From Odontesthes bonariensis (taxonomy: Eukaryota; Chordata; Actinopteri; Atheriniformes; Atherinopsidae): a stretch of 64,000 nucleotides of DNA. Numbering within the stretch: the stretch's first letter is position 1; each line of letters begins with the position of its first letter. The translations under genes were made by a program, and so were the position numbers. Of this stretch, positions 21,961 through 34,702 are shown piece by piece. The stretch is from NCBI RefSeq assembly GCF_027942865.1, contig NC_134510.1:8528001-8592000 (forward strand), given 5' to 3'. Under the pieces are notes generated by a model that worked only from the letters and a program-made list of their open reading frames with translations, did no database searches and was not told the DNA's origin.

Positions 21961-24900
21961 ATGTTTGGAAACATTTTGACAGGTAAGGGCAACACCTTAC
22001 ACTTTCAAGTCTAGTGGATCTTTGGAACTTATCCTGATTTTTGTAACTTGGAAGTCTTCCTTTCTTTTTAGAATTTGCTGAACTTACTGCTGGCAACTTT
22101 GTGAGTATGCTTGTGTCACTGCAGTTTTGGATTTAAAACGTCCATACTTCGCCTAATTCAACGTTTGTTTTTACGTTCTACTTAACTCAGGAAAGCTCTC
22201 TGGCCTCTGATGATGTATTGGCTCACTACTTCAATGATTTCTTAAGTCTGCCAGTAAGGAAGGCGTAATATATTTAGACCCAACGCATAGCTAACGTATA
22301 TAGTTCTACCGTTCTCATACTATTTATTTATTTTCCAAGTGTTTCACAGTGGCTTTGCTGTACAATCGGAGCACTAGACTGTTTGAGCTGGTGAACGGAG
22401 CAGCTGATTTTGTCACGAGAAGAATCAGAACGGAACTGAAACGCAGAAAATCCCATCTCCTTAATGCTGACCCCACAGAGCTGACCAGGATTCCAGTAGA
22501 CAACCTTTACACTGTGTGTGTAAGTTGTCTGGAAAACACAAGTTGAATTTTTTTGAGTGGAAATGTCTGAGGCTTGTTTCAAGGATCATCTCCCTAATCT
22601 CAACAGTGCCTAGACAAAGAGCAAGGAATTCAGTGGATCTTAAAGGAAAGACTGCCCTTTTTCCTTCAGAGTGATTGCTACTATGAATACAGGTATTACA
22701 CGTGGACTGAAAATGGTTTTAATTCTTGGGTATGAAACAAATATAATTCCACTTATTTTCACTGGTTTGAATCACTTATTATTATTATTGCCATTTTTAC
22801 TTTATCAGATAAGAAATATATTTGCTCCTTGACTAAATATCGAGGAAAGTCTGATTAAATGTGCCTTTAAAAAAAAAAAAACAAGCCTTATAATGTTAAT
22901 GTAATTTTAACACGCCTTCAACCTGGTTATTTTATGGGCTTATGTTATTGTGGTGATTAGTACTGTTGTCTCAGCAAGAGGGTTCCTAGTATGAATCCTG
23001 GCTGAGGAGTTTGTATGTTCTCCCCTGCACGCGGGGGCTTCCTCCCACATGTAAGGGTAATTGCTGATTCTAACTTAACTTTTGAGCATGCATTGTCTCT
23101 GCTCCCTGTGATGGACTGGCGACCTGTGGGTATAGAAAGTGGATAGACAGATTTTAAAGTTTAACCAGTCATCTACAGCACTGTCATGTAGAAAAACAAA
23201 ATCTGTCATCTGCACAGACAGATTTAGTTAATTTACTACAGTAGCATCTTGGAATTTAAGTTGTATTTACAATGAAAGCCCTGTTTCCGCCCGGTTATTC
23301 CTAATTCCTTATACTGCACATGACAGATGACTGACTGACACGCACGGCACATACATAATGTGACTTTCCACCTGCACATAAAAGCAGTAATATGTAAATG
23401 GTAACAAGTTTAAGTACATCAGGTAAGTAAAATTCTGATACGCGGTGCATCTCTGGTGTTTTCCAGACTAGCCAAGCTGTTGTTTCAGTGGGACCCAAAG
23501 TTCTTTAACCACAAGAGGAGTTCATGTCGACCCACTCTTTCAGCCCCACAACTGGATGGTCACTCCCAATTTAACCAAGTAAACAACAATGCATTGAAAG
23601 TGTGGATGGCGTCACATTCTCAAGAGAATCTTTCAGCAAATAAAGGTAAGTATGAATTTTCAACTTTAAGAGTGACGTAAATTTCAGTTTCGAGTCAAGT
23701 TGATGGCAGTAAACCTTGCAGTCAGTAAACCTGATTGGAAGAAATTCAGTTCAGTCCAATCAGGTTTATTCATATAGTGCCAATTCACAATAAGTCATGT
23801 GAAAACACTTTAAAAAAAAAAAAAAGCCCAATCTGGTCCAATTATAATCCAATTAAATCAAATACGTTCAAATCCAATTCATAAAAAGTAGTACAAGTTA
23901 ACATAATGACAGCCAGAGTAAACTTTTAATGTTTAGTGGTAGAGGGTATATGAACATGACCAATATTCGTCTATCTCTTGGCATGAAGGAATATCACGAA
24001 AAAAACACGAATCGTTTAATCACCAATGTAATTGCAGCTATTGAGAGCCAGAAAACTTCTGTTTTGTTGTCATCAGGTTTCTCCTCCTGTCCCATGAAAT
24101 GTGAGCAGACTCAGAAACTCCACAGTTCCCAAATAGAGCTGAGCCTGAGCCTCGGCGTCAGCGGGCCGTCAGCAGATATTAGAGAAGAGCTACATCTCAG
24201 AGAGTCAAGCTGCCGGATGTTTGCTTCTCCTGAACAACAGCTCGAGTACCTGGAAGATGTAGTCGACATGGTAGATGGTCAAAAGCTGGCAAACACCTCT
24301 GAAGGTGCCAGCAAGTCTGGATACCAGCCAAGTTGCACCACCAGAGACAAGAAACACTCAGAAGGTGCAGACAGCAAGACAGTTCCAGATGGCACAAGGG
24401 GGATTATAACAGAGAAAAAAAAAGAATGGGATGAGAAGAACAGGAAGGTGGGGAGTAGAGCAACAAACCAAGAAAATCCCCTTGATATGTGTTGGCATGG
24501 CACATGTTGCCATGGCAAAAGGTGTGGCTTGGATGAGTTCAAGGAATTTTTGCAAGGAACACAAGGACGGAAACTATTTGATCTCTGGTTGGATATAGAG
24601 AGACTGAAAACTATTCAACAGAGTGAGCGGAAAAACAGGTAAATACTGCACCAGGCATCATGATACAGAATCTTATTTTATGTGATTTCTTTATTTTTAT
24701 TTGTTTATTTTATTTCCCTCTCTTATGTCATGTTTTGATAAAGAATTCCCTACCAGAGCAACAAAGGTTGTTTGTAAAACGAAATGAAAATAAGTGTATC
24801 AGATGTAATCTGGTGTCTGCTCCAGGTATTTGGTCCTAATGAGGAGCTGGTACCTCCTGAGTAGCAGTCAGAGAAGTTTGAATGTGGAGCTGCTTTCCAG

Positions 24901-27278
24901 GCTGGGACTGACTACCTCCCCCTGCTGGACAGAGGAGAAACTGCGCTCAGTTCAGTCCTGCTTAACTGAGTCTCTGCTCTGTTACTGGTGATTTATATTA
25001 ATGTTAATAACAAAAACTGTATCCTTTATATATTTTAATGTGGTTGGTTTTAAACTGCATAAGCTGTTTAAAAATGTGCTATCACTGCCCACAGGACTCC
25101 ACGCTACTGGACATCCCAGTGTTTTGAGGAGTACTGTTACTGTTCCCCGTCAGAACAGCCCTGCCATGGCTCTAAAACTCTGCCTTTCCTCCAGCTCGAC
25201 ACGTGCTTGCCTCGGTCCCCCCATTCTGCCTTTACACAGGTAGGACATTTGAGCTATGATACCACATTGGCTGCCTGCCATGCAGTTATCACTGGTCTTT
25301 ATTCTAAATCAAGTTGCTTGCTTTAGCTTTCAAAATAGATGATGCAATATGTGGGATCAGTCAAGTGACAATTAGGAAAGGTAATGGGTCCAAATAGAAA
25401 AAAAAAATCTGGGTAATTCTTCCATATCTATTTTACATTCTTATAAATTGGTTAATTATTAGATTTTAGACAGTTAATTGGAGAAATGTATTAAATCCCT
25501 TAAGGTACGAGACAGGTTTACATGTCTCCTGGAGAACTATTGATTGTTGATGGACATTTAATAATTTAGCATATTCTCATTTGCTTTTTTACAAGTTGAT
25601 TCATTCTTGTATTCCATCAGTTGCTGTCTGGCAGAGGCCAGTTACTGTGCAGCAGAGGAGTTAAACAGATGTTACAGGCCCTCTTCGTTGAGTCTCGTGC
25701 TGGGTTATACTTCACACACTTCTGTGAACAATCTGGGAATCAGGTACAAACTGCTATGAGATGTCACGACATAAGATTGTAAAAAAAGTAGAGAATTTGT
25801 TAGCTTTTTTTTATATATATATATCTATTGCTCCTTGACACAGTGTATACAGATGAAGTGGATGCACTTGTACAACACTACGAGGAAAGTGATCTTTTTC
25901 AGTCATTTTTTCAACTAAGCTGTCAATAGAAGAAAATGAGTATGTCCTTGTAGGTGTTTTAACACACTTGCATGTAAAATATCTTCAGCTGGAAAGTATT
26001 TAACGTGTTATACTCTCTTTTTACCCTTTGTATGTGTGGAGGATTTCATATGGTATTTCAGTCTGGTCTTAAACAACGCCATCCCTCCATTTGTTCATTT
26101 TGAACTGTTACTTGGTGGATTTGCCAGTGTGCTGAGATTCATTACTACGTTGACAGATCCACTTCCAGTTCAACCTCAACTTTCAAGCTCTTTCAAACAC
26201 TCTTTGAAATGATTTAGAATTCTTCTGTCTCAAGTTCATTATTCCAAACGTCTGGTCCTTGCCCATATGGTCATTGTAGTTTTTCCTCTGATGTTCTTTT
26301 TGCTCTTTTATTTCTCCTATACGATCTCTTTTTGATTGTAAACAAATGCTTTTTGACACAACAGCTGCAGACTTATCTGCAGAGTGGCCAGTCCTCACAA
26401 CTGGTCATTGTAGGTGATTCTATTAACATTGAAATGATTCATCTCAACTAACTTGGAGATCTTTTTGAATATCTTTTTACACACCCACAGCCTTTGTCCT
26501 GAAGGCCTTGGAGAGCTCTTTAGAAGACACCCCACATTAAAATGACAAAGGGCTTTAGATCTCAGAAGTTTCCACTGTCACTCCCTTAAGAGGTTTTAAT
26601 CTCTGATATCTCACCTGGAAATGTATTGATAGAAAGGTGGGATAACTGTGCACTTATGTTGTTCATTTATACTATAAAGGTTACCACAAGGTGTCAACTG
26701 TATCAGTAATTTGCTTGTGTGCATCACTAATTTATGAGCACTGTTTTAAAGACACAAAAAAATCATGCATGTTAGGTTGATTGGCATCTCTAAATTGTCC
26801 TTAGGAGTGAGTGTGAGCGTGCATGGTTGTTTGTCTCGTATGTCTCTATGTGGCCCTGTGATGGACTGGCGGCCTGTCCAGGGTGTACCCCGCCTCTCGC
26901 CCATTGACTGCTGGGATAGGCTCCAGCCCACCCGCGACCCGATCGACGGATTCAGCGGTATAGATAATGGATGGATGGATGGATGGATGTTTTAAAGACA
27001 AACAAATACTTTTATGTGTACATCTCTCAAAAAGTTGCCTTTAGTTGCACATTAATGCTGTCCATCACATATGATATCGTGGCTGTAAATAATTATCCGC
27101 ATATAACTTATAGTGGCCAGCAAAGAGCTGTGTTTTAATGTCTCCATTTTCCCCCTGTTTCAGCTGTGGGTAAATGCCGTCTACTTTTGGACAGATTTGC
27201 AGCACTACCATGAGCTATTCTACCAGGATGGACTGGACTCCTACAGAGTACAAAGAGAGGCGCAGGTCAACTCATACA

Positions 27279-27350
<72 letters not shown>

Positions 27351-27479
27351 CATGGCCTCATGCTGAGAAGAGATGGATGCCAAGAAAAATCAAAAATCAC
27401 AAGAATGAAAGTTTCAGAAAATAAAGCTGTTTAAATGTTATATAAAACAACCATCAGTCATCATACCCTCCCTTTTTAT

Positions 27480-27527
<48 letters not shown>

Positions 27528-30500
27528 GCCCTTGTTTTGTGCTCTGTTGGCTTGCCTCGCCCGTTCTCCTCTCTGCTGCTCTCTACCGTCTTCACCACTC
27601 CTATTCTTTGTGGAGAAATTTAAACTCATAAAAACAAGTGAGTCAGACCCCCCAAGCGTTGCACCAGTCCAGTCACCCAGAACCACACTGCTCTGCTACA
27701 GCAAGACCAGGGAGGGGAACAGAGGGCTCTGGTCCAGAATACCTCACAGTGAGATCTATTTTCCATCAGTTAACCTTTTGGTCACCAGAGGGATGACATT
27801 TAGAGATCTTTCCATCATGCTGTGGCCAAGAGGGTTAGAAGAGGGACATTTATGTGGTGTGATGGCAGCACGGATGAGAGATAGGATTATTGTGTATGAG
27901 GGCACCAAGCAACGGTGATGATGAAAGTGATTGTGGTTTTAAGGAGAAATGTTTCTGAGGTGAAGATGGTTTTTCTTTTCCTTTCCTCTACAGCTCCTTT
28001 CGTCCACTTATATTTTCAGCTCTGCCAGAAGGAGCATCGATGTGGATGAGGAGGTCAGGCGGGACGTGCACAGCAAACTGCTGCCTGCCTTTGAGGAGCT
28101 CTTTGACGAGGTTGAGGAGCACGCACTGAGCATCCTGCTGGAGCCATGGACTCTGCTGGTCAACGGAGACAAAGAGGCCTTCCAGCAGGTGAACACTGCT
28201 CAGTTGCAAAGTCATTTTCCTTCTGTTTCGTTTGTAAGTTTCATGGTCCTTATGATCACAGAACATGTCCTTCAAGAGGATCAACATTCCTCTTTCTAAA
28301 AGCAAGAAAGCACCAAGAATGTGTGTGTTTATGAATAAAAACAATTAGTTACTCTTATGAGTCCAATATTTTTTTTCTTTACCCAAACTCTTTGACTCCA
28401 AAACATCCGGAAATGGAGTAAAATGATAATGATAACCATCGTGTACCATTCAGTGTAAAATTCACAAATTCACTGGAGTCATTTGGCTGGGGAAATGACT
28501 CAGTACTTATCAGCAGTTGATTTTCTGTGTGTGTACAGGTGTGTGTGCAGGATGAGGTGCGCTTCATTGACAGCCAGGAGTTCAGGGAACTCCGGACTCT
28601 GTATGAGGAATCGGAGCGGCAGCTGAAGCAGGTCTGCTTTCTTTCCGCAGCTTCAACATGTAAACCATGCAGGTGTTCAGTTAACGACACAGTCAGTGAA
28701 ACTATCTGGGAAGTATTTCTATTGCTTAGGAATAATGTTGAGCATTTGTCTCAAGACTCTTTTAGAAATAGTGTGATACTGCTTTTTATATACTAAAAAA
28801 GACAGGATCCATACAGCTCCCAACTTAACAGTGACCTTTGAGGAGATGTGAGGATGTGTGAGGCAGGCTGTGATCACAATTGAATTCACCTATACTGATA
28901 TTTGACATTATTGGCTCCATCTCTGTCCTTTATTCTCTCCTTCCTCCTGCCGGGTCTCTTCCACAGAGGGAGCCCTGCAGGTCTACGCCCTTTTCTCCAT
29001 CTAATACTATCTCAGCTCGCTTCTCAAAGGGTTCCCACGCACTCGACTCATGGCTCAGTGTGCCTCTGAGTTACCGCCGCTACAATTTGGAATCCTTACT
29101 TCATCAGCCTCATGAGATTGGACACTTTATGTCCTTCCTACAGAATCAGGATGCCAGGTGACCTGTATAATTCTACAACTTTTAACACCCAGTCCAGTTA
29201 TTATCGTTGTTATTTTGCTTCTGACTGTTTGTGCTTATGTGCAGTATCCATTTGATGTGTTGGCTGGATCTGGAGGAGTACAGGAGGACTCCTCAGAAGG
29301 ACAGGGCCGTAAGACAGGAGAGGTCGTCTCATATTGCTGCTAAATACCTCAACAGGATGTACTTCTTTGGCTCTGACAGTCCTGCCACAGGAAAACAACA
29401 GAACGATGTATGTCAGTCAGTCGTTTTATTTAAAGATGATTTCACTTTATCTGTAAATGTGCCCATTTTGGTGGAGCCGTTACTGTTAACTTTTTGAGAA
29501 AGCCTCACAGAGACAGGGGTGGAACCAGTCTGCCTGGGACATGACAATCTCAACAAGAGATGTTATTTGGAGTTGCAGCGGGGCTCAGCATCCAGATTTG
29601 ATAAAAGGAGGCTTCTGCAGCTCTCACAAACCTCCCCATCTCTTCTGGCATCCTGCAGACTTCATGCTGACAGCTCTGAAGGAAGGGTGTTAGTGGGTAT
29701 TTTGGGGATGAGAGACAACATGTTTAAAATTAAAATGAGAAGAAGGAGAAGAGTATGGTTTGAACTCAGAAAGACAAAGATGGGCCCCAGCAACAATGAC
29801 AGTAGGATGGAATGTGTCCTGACATTTATAGTTTGAGATTAGGTTTCTGGATGCTGGGATTACATTACTGCAGGAGGCTGTAGAGTCGGGATGAGTAGAT
29901 GGGACATGAAGCAGTTGAACTGATTTTCTCTTTTGGGCACCCAAGAAGGGTTGCTTCATAATATTTCTGACACGGAGAACATTGTTTTTCTGTGTGAGAT
30001 AGGACTGTGGTTTCCAGTCTTTTATCTTACAAAACCTCACAGTCCTGCCAAACTCAACAACAAAACATCAGAATGAGTTCATCTGAACAGATTTTATTTG
30101 ATGTTATCTAACAAAATCCATGTACCCGCGTTGACATGAATTCAGTTCTGGTGCAAGATCTTTTATCATCCTCATCTTATAAATTGACTCAAAGTGATTT
30201 GCAGAGCTGCATTTGAATGTGAATGCCAATTCTAGCGCTTCCAGCTCTGTAAGGACCGGCCCTGGCAGCTGTTGGGTGCATCTAGCTGTTGGTTCTCTTC
30301 TGTATGTGCGATGTAGAGAGACTGACAGCTTTACTGCTTCGGCCCCTTACTGCTTCAGTCACTCAGTCATCCTGTCACAGAATGGCCCTCTTTCATCTTC
30401 TGACTCCCACTCCAGTGTTATGGCTGGTTCTCATTTCAAACGCCTGTGTGCGTGTATGCGTGCACTGTGTGCCTGCAAAATCAAATGAGAGAAAGCAAAA

Positions 30501-33500
30501 AGGAGATCTAAAAAGGGAGACATGGCCAGATCGTTGTAGGAAGACAAAAAGCAGAGAGGGGAGATAAAGAGAGCAGGGTTTGTGGGAATGATTAAGAGCA
30601 CAGCAGTTTTCTGTAGGGTTTCTCACAGTGGGTAGTCTTTTTTTTTTTGTCTCTCGTCACGTGTTCTTCATGTGGTTTTATTGAAGGAAATCTATTTACA
30701 TGTCTTAAGCATTCATAGCAAACGCCTATAACCACAGCACTCCACTGTGCCCCTTTGCATGTTTGTAGATGCTGCGTTTGACAGGTGGACTCGAGCGTCT
30801 GAAGTTAGAGTGTCTCTCAAACCCAGTCGCCATGGAGATCCAGGATGTCGTCAGGAATCACATTGAGGAAACGTGGCTGCCTTTGTTTCTGTCCACAGCA
30901 GAGTTCACTGAGCGACGGAAAAGTAAACCTAAGGTGGACATCCTGACTCGTCAGTCATTCAGACTAAAACTCAGCTTTTGCTGGTTGTATTGAAAGTCCA
31001 TAGCTGTCAGATAATGACTGCCAGGAACTACATTAACTGCAAATTGCTATTGCCAGAATATTACCTGGAAAAAAAAAATTATATATATATATATTTACAC
31101 ACATCAAATTGCCAAATATACTACGGGGTTGAGAGTGACTACTGAGTATTGCAGTGATACGTAACTTGCTGACAACAGTAAATCCTGTTTTTGCTGCTTT
31201 ATAAGCCTTTCCATGTCCAGTATATGCTACATAATATATGCATGACATCCAACACAGAAATGGAAAAGTGTCAGACCTACAGTATCTAACTCGTTAGAGT
31301 TATAGTTTTAATATAGGCTAGGTTTGAATTCTATTCCTGCTAAATAATGGCCACAAGTGTGAGCAGAGATGAGACAGCCAAACATATATTAGTGCTGTGT
31401 GAGCAACCGCTAAATGCTGCCACTGTCCTGCAGCCGTCTCAGGTTGCTTCATAAGGTGGTAACACGTAAACTGCAGGTTCCGCTGCTTTGCATCATTATG
31501 TTATCAAGTTTACATTGTTTGCTGACACGGATCCTCTCATTAAGTAATGAGTGGTAGACGCAGTTTAGCATTACACTTGGGATGGGAGGAGAATGGAAGG
31601 GTGGAAAAGATGTTTAAGAGGAGGGAGACATCAGCAAGGTTAAGAGATATTTGAGAGGAGATCGGAGGAAACTAAGACGGAGAAGATTAAAGGTTAAAAA
31701 AATAAAAAATACAGAGGGCACTTTAGTTACTGCCAAGAGCAACAGAGGCAGCTTTGAAAGGTGTTCAGTGTCTCCTCTAAGTCCTGGTTTACTCAGTGTC
31801 TGACTTCTGACTCTTCATGTTTCTGTGTGCTCTCGCAGCAAATCTTCCGTCGACGCAAAGTGAGAAAAGAAGCCTGGAAGGTAAGAAGAAATCCTGTTGG
31901 GAATATAGTCAATGGAGAGAAGTAAGGCATTTCCTGGTCTGACAGCATGTGTGATTTTGTTCATGACTTGGCTTCAAGCATCGTCTTTGTCAAACACCAT
32001 TTTGGCCTTGAGGGTAGTTTTCCCAAATTGGATCCAGGATAAATAAGATGAAGGCATCAGCATTACTGACCTTTCTTTAATAGTCTTTAGAGTGTTTTCC
32101 ACAGTAGAACGCAGATATAAAACATGAACATTTCAAATTGCAGGTAGGGTGATTACAGGAAGGAGTTCAATTTACTACATTACTGTGACTCATATTTAGG
32201 ATCATTATGTCATCATTGGCAAATAACATGTTTTTTTTTTATTGTTGTTGTATTATTGTGAACTCATAGGTCAGTCTGACACTCACTGCTGTTCATGAGA
32301 ACACAACATTTACTGCACCACAAATATCTGTTTTCTTAAAGTCTTTATCTTTAGGTGAAGGTCGACTGAAATATCATGGGTGTCTTGTCTCCTTGCAGGC
32401 TGAGGGCTTGTGGATGAGTTCTTCCAAAGAGATTCTGGTGTTTCGAAGAATCCTTCTCAATCCCCCCACCTGCCAGCAGTTCCAAAACTTTGTCTCTCTG
32501 AAGGGAGGCTTCTTGGAAAATGATGTTCGCTTCTGGCTTGAGGTGCAGAGGTACAAGGTAAAAAAGAAAATACCTAGAGGTTGATGTACCTGCCTGAGAT
32601 AGAAAAAAAATTGGACCTGACTTTTTCAATACGATATGTTTAACCCTAATTGACCTATCTGAATGGGGGAAAAACTAAATTCCAAACATTTCAGCAGGAG
32701 TGGTATCACAGAATTGCTCGTGTAAGCTTTCATTCCTCTCTGTCTGTCTTCCTAAACGCAGGACCTCTGTCATTCCCACAGCGATGAGGCCACCATCCAG
32801 CAAAAGATCTCCACCATCATCAGCTGTTTCATCAACTCTTCAATGCCCCCAGCTCTGCAGATAGATATCCCACCTGATCAGGCCCAGCATATTTTGGATA
32901 GGCGCCACAAACTGGGCCCTTACATCTTCAGGGAAGCGCAGGTGCTGTGTGACTCCAGGGAGTGTTGGTATATGGTTTCTGTTTTTTCAAACTAAACTTG
33001 CATGTTTTTGTTCATGTAGATGTCGGTGTTCAGTGAACTGCTGAAGTTTTGGACAGAGTTTCAAGAGCTTAGCAGCAGCATCCAAGAGGAGCAGCTCCTT
33101 CTTCTACTGCAGGAGAAACGAGTCAAATGCAAAGCTCGAGTACGCAGACAGAGAAGGAAAGAGGAGGAGGAAGATGAGAGGAGCGCACAGGTTAGGATAC
33201 AGAGAAGAACTCATCTAAAATGTGTGTACAAAATGTGAAAAAAGGTCAATGTAATGAGAAAAATTAAATGTAGTGTCAAAAATTGACACTATATCCTGTT
33301 TGTACAGGAGGAGCAGGAGAGACAAGAGTCATGTTTTAGAGAAGAGGAGGAGGAGACAGAAGATGAAGAAACAGAACAAGAGGGAACAAGTGAAAAAAGG
33401 CAGACGCAAAGCAGAGTGTTGTTGACTCCCATGCAGCCGGTAAGAAGCTCTCTCTGGTCCTAATGGGGAAGCATTACTCTATAGTGTTCAGGATGTGTGT

Positions 33501-34702
33501 AGATTCTCAGCCGTCTAAGTCACGATAATCCAAAGAGCTTCAATAGAAAGCCACTTGAAGCTCATCACTTAGTTCTAACTGGATGGTAAGGAGATACTTC
33601 CTTAGATCTAACTCCACCAAATATTTAAGCAGTAACAAAGATGGTGTACTTTACTCTTCTCTTAAATGGTCTTTTTTGTCGAACGTGTACTTTACGGTCA
33701 TCAAAGTCAGGTCTCAGATAAGAGGGGAAACGTCCTCATGGACCTTCTTTAAAAGCTTTAGGATGAAGCTGAAAATGGATCTGTAAAATATGTTATATGC
33801 AAACTTCCCTTGATAACTATCTGAAAACCTAACATATTGAAACGATAACTGCAGTTCAGATAAACTTAAGTACTTAATGAAGTGCACATAAGGACTCGTC
33901 AGTCCCAACCGCAAACTGTAAAGGATAGACTCAATCCTCTGTTAAAGCTTTTCTCTAATCGCATTAGATTCGATGTCTGTGCATTTTCCTTCAGCTCTTG
34001 TGGTCATACTCCAAGTACATGGCAGGCCTGAAGAAAGAGGAGCTGCTCCTGAGGAGACAAAGTCAGCTGGAAACCTCCTCCTCCACAGTCTCGGGTACGC
34101 ACAAGCCCCGACTCCTTCTCAGGCTTAATGAAACTCAAGTATTCAACGTTTTGACGGGTCACTACTGCTAGTCAGAGAATGTCATTTGGTCTTATCTGTG
34201 GTAAAATCTAAGCTACACTTTCCAAGGCTCTGATATTACCTGGCAGTCAGAGCCATAGTGCTGTCAAATGAACGCAGTCCACAGAATTGTCACTGGACCA
34301 AACAGCCACTTTGGCTAGTCCGTTAATTTTCAATGTTCTGTGAAGGGGTAAGTTCCAGTTCCCAAACTAAATGAGGATACAAGGATATGAAGCATAGCAC
34401 AAATGGTGTTTTAATGGGATGATGTAGAGGAGAAACACATGTGGAGATCATCAAGGTGCCATTTGACCCAAAGGGAGACGCAGTCCACATAATGGAGTTT
34501 TTAACGCATCAACAGTATTTAAGACATAAAAATAACCATACGAGCAGTGGCCTAACGCTGTTCTGCCTATTTTCTTTTTTCTCCCTCCCCACCAGATTCC
34601 TCTACCGAATGCTGCATCAAGTCAGCAAGCAGTAAGCACAGCTCCCGGCAGCCATCCTCCAGAACTGACAGCAAGCAGTGCAACAGACATGACAGGAAGT
34701 GA
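21961..34702 (+). CDS. rgs22: Regulator of G-protein signaling 22
   Basis: Twenty-three exons: 21961-21982, 22072-22100, 22191-22253, 22340-22519, 22607-22692, 23467-23645, 23945-24638, 24826-24987, 25095-25239, 25621-25743, 27164-27265, 27994-28188, 28539-28631, 28967-29157, 29245-29407, 30769-30933, 31839-31880, 32399-32557, 32762-32941, 33020-33190, 33308-33439, 33995-34094 and 34596-34702. They give 1160 codons in phase (human about 1264). The N-terminus matches the family's SLA.DD.L..YFN.FLSLP. RGS-type repeats lie at residues about 395-520, 530-690, 735-865 and 885-1015. A Glu-rich basic/acidic stretch (about 1030-1092) and a Ser-rich tail follow. RGS22 is testis-biased in mammals and binds G-alpha 12/13 and 11; GAP activity is uncertain. 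The acceptor of exon 7 (23944) is the only one that keeps phase, but it is weak. Confidence 0.95.
22960..23160 (+). mobile_element. RTE-like repeat, copy 2 (diverged)
   Basis: Shared landmarks are the CTTCCTCCCAC-type stretch near 23038, GATGGACTGGCGACCTG near 23112, and a GTATAGAAAGTGGATAGA end instead of the clean GGAT tail. It is clearly older than the other three copies. It lies in the rgs22 intron between exons 22692 and 23467. Confidence 0.65.
23755..23900 (-). mobile_element. LINE 3' tail, antisense, just upstream of rgs22 exon 7
   Basis: The stretch GGTTTATTCATATAGTGCC and the following CAATTAAATCAAAT-type sequence are the reverse complement of the 3' end of the LINE at 60757-62350 (GGCGCTATATAAATAAA and the AATTGG-rich 3' UTR). 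Only the tail is present. It ends about 45 bp before the exon 7 acceptor of rgs22. Confidence 0.6.
23945..25239 (+). other. rgs22: rgs22 exons 7-9: low-similarity region and first RGS domain
   Basis: Exon 7 (694 bp) is the longest of the gene. Its first two thirds resemble nothing strongly. The last third begins the first RGS domain (GLDEFKEFLQGTQGRKLFDL, then WLDIERLK). Exons 8 and 9 continue it with YLVLMRSWYLLSSSQRSL and ESLLCYWTPRYW, ending in a Cys- and Pro-rich linker. The exon 7 start is tentative. Confidence 0.85.
25744..27163 (+). other. rgs22: rgs22 intron with one RTE-like repeat
   Basis: Apart from the repeat at 26755-26987 and a short TA run at about 25815-25826, nothing is recognisable. 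The region 26180-26560 has the look of an old repeat but could not be assigned to a family. Confidence 0.5.
26755..26987 (+). mobile_element. RTE-like non-LTR repeat with GGAT tail, copy 3
   Basis: The insertion is bounded by a 13-bp direct repeat TGTTTTAAAGACA (26742-26754 and 26988-27000) and ends in five GGAT units. It contains the family landmarks GATGGACTGGCGGCCTG and GATAGGCTCCAGCCC. The target duplication and the tail show that it arrived by reverse transcription at the site and was 5'-truncated. Confidence 0.85.
27277..27350 (+). repeat. CACG tetranucleotide array beside a splice donor
   Basis: About 18 units of ACGC/CACG run with no interruption. The array begins 12 bp downstream of rgs22 exon 27164-27265. 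The alternating purine-pyrimidine sequence is prone to form Z-DNA. Confidence 0.95.
27482..27525 (+). repeat. CA dinucleotide repeat
   Basis: About 22 perfect CA units lie in the same rgs22 intron as the CACG array, 130 bp further on. Confidence 0.97.
28967..30933 (+). other. rgs22: rgs22 third RGS-type domain exons
   Basis: Exons 28967-29157, 29245-29407 and 30769-30933 encode LLHQPHEIGHFMSFLQNQDA, HLMCWLDLEEYRR and AAKYLNRMYFFGSDSPATG, and after the long intron ETWLPLFLSTAEFTERRK. The order and spacing match human RGS22. Confidence 0.93.
29408..30768 (+). other. rgs22: rgs22 intron, no gene seen
   Basis: This 1.36-kb intron contains no conserved frame, RNA gene or clear transposon. Short open frames inside it are intronic noise. 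Confidence 0.55.
30934..31838 (+). other. rgs22: rgs22 intron, no gene seen
   Basis: A TA run (31080-31094) is the only low-complexity feature. The rest is unique-looking sequence that I cannot assign. Confidence 0.55.
32399..33190 (+). other. rgs22: rgs22 fourth RGS domain exons
   Basis: Exons 32399-32557, 32762-32941 and 33020-33190 carry the best conserved RGS domain: FRRILLNPPTCQQFQNFVSL, ENDVRFWLEVQRYKDLCHSH, INSSMPPALQIDIP and LGPYIFREAQMSVFSELLKF. These are near-identical to mammalian RGS22 by eye. Confidence 0.95.

Larger units (their letters stand above)
25621..28631 (+). other. rgs22: rgs22 second RGS-type domain exons
   Basis: Exons 25621-25743, 27164-27265, 27994-28188 and 28539-28631 encode an RGS-type fold: LFVESRAGLYFTHFCEQSGN, WVNAVYFWTDLQHYHELF, then FEELFDEVEEHALSILLEPW. 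The 1.4-kb intron after 25743 holds an RTE-like repeat, and a long CACG repeat starts 12 bp after exon 27164-27265. Confidence 0.92.

Noticed and set aside
23929..24642. A 237-codon open frame that could be taken for a single-exon gene
   Set aside because: It is exon 7 of rgs22. The frame ends at a splice donor and carries the start of an RGS domain; its ATG lies in the intron.
27174..27434. His/Arg/Thr-repeat proteins predicted at 27.1-27.4 kb and similar Cys/Val repeats at 56.8-57.1 kb
   Set aside because: They are translations of the CACG and CA microsatellites.
27532..27918. 128-codon plus-strand open frame in rgs22
   Set aside because: Lies wholly in an intron; the assembled gene is in phase without it and no domain is seen.
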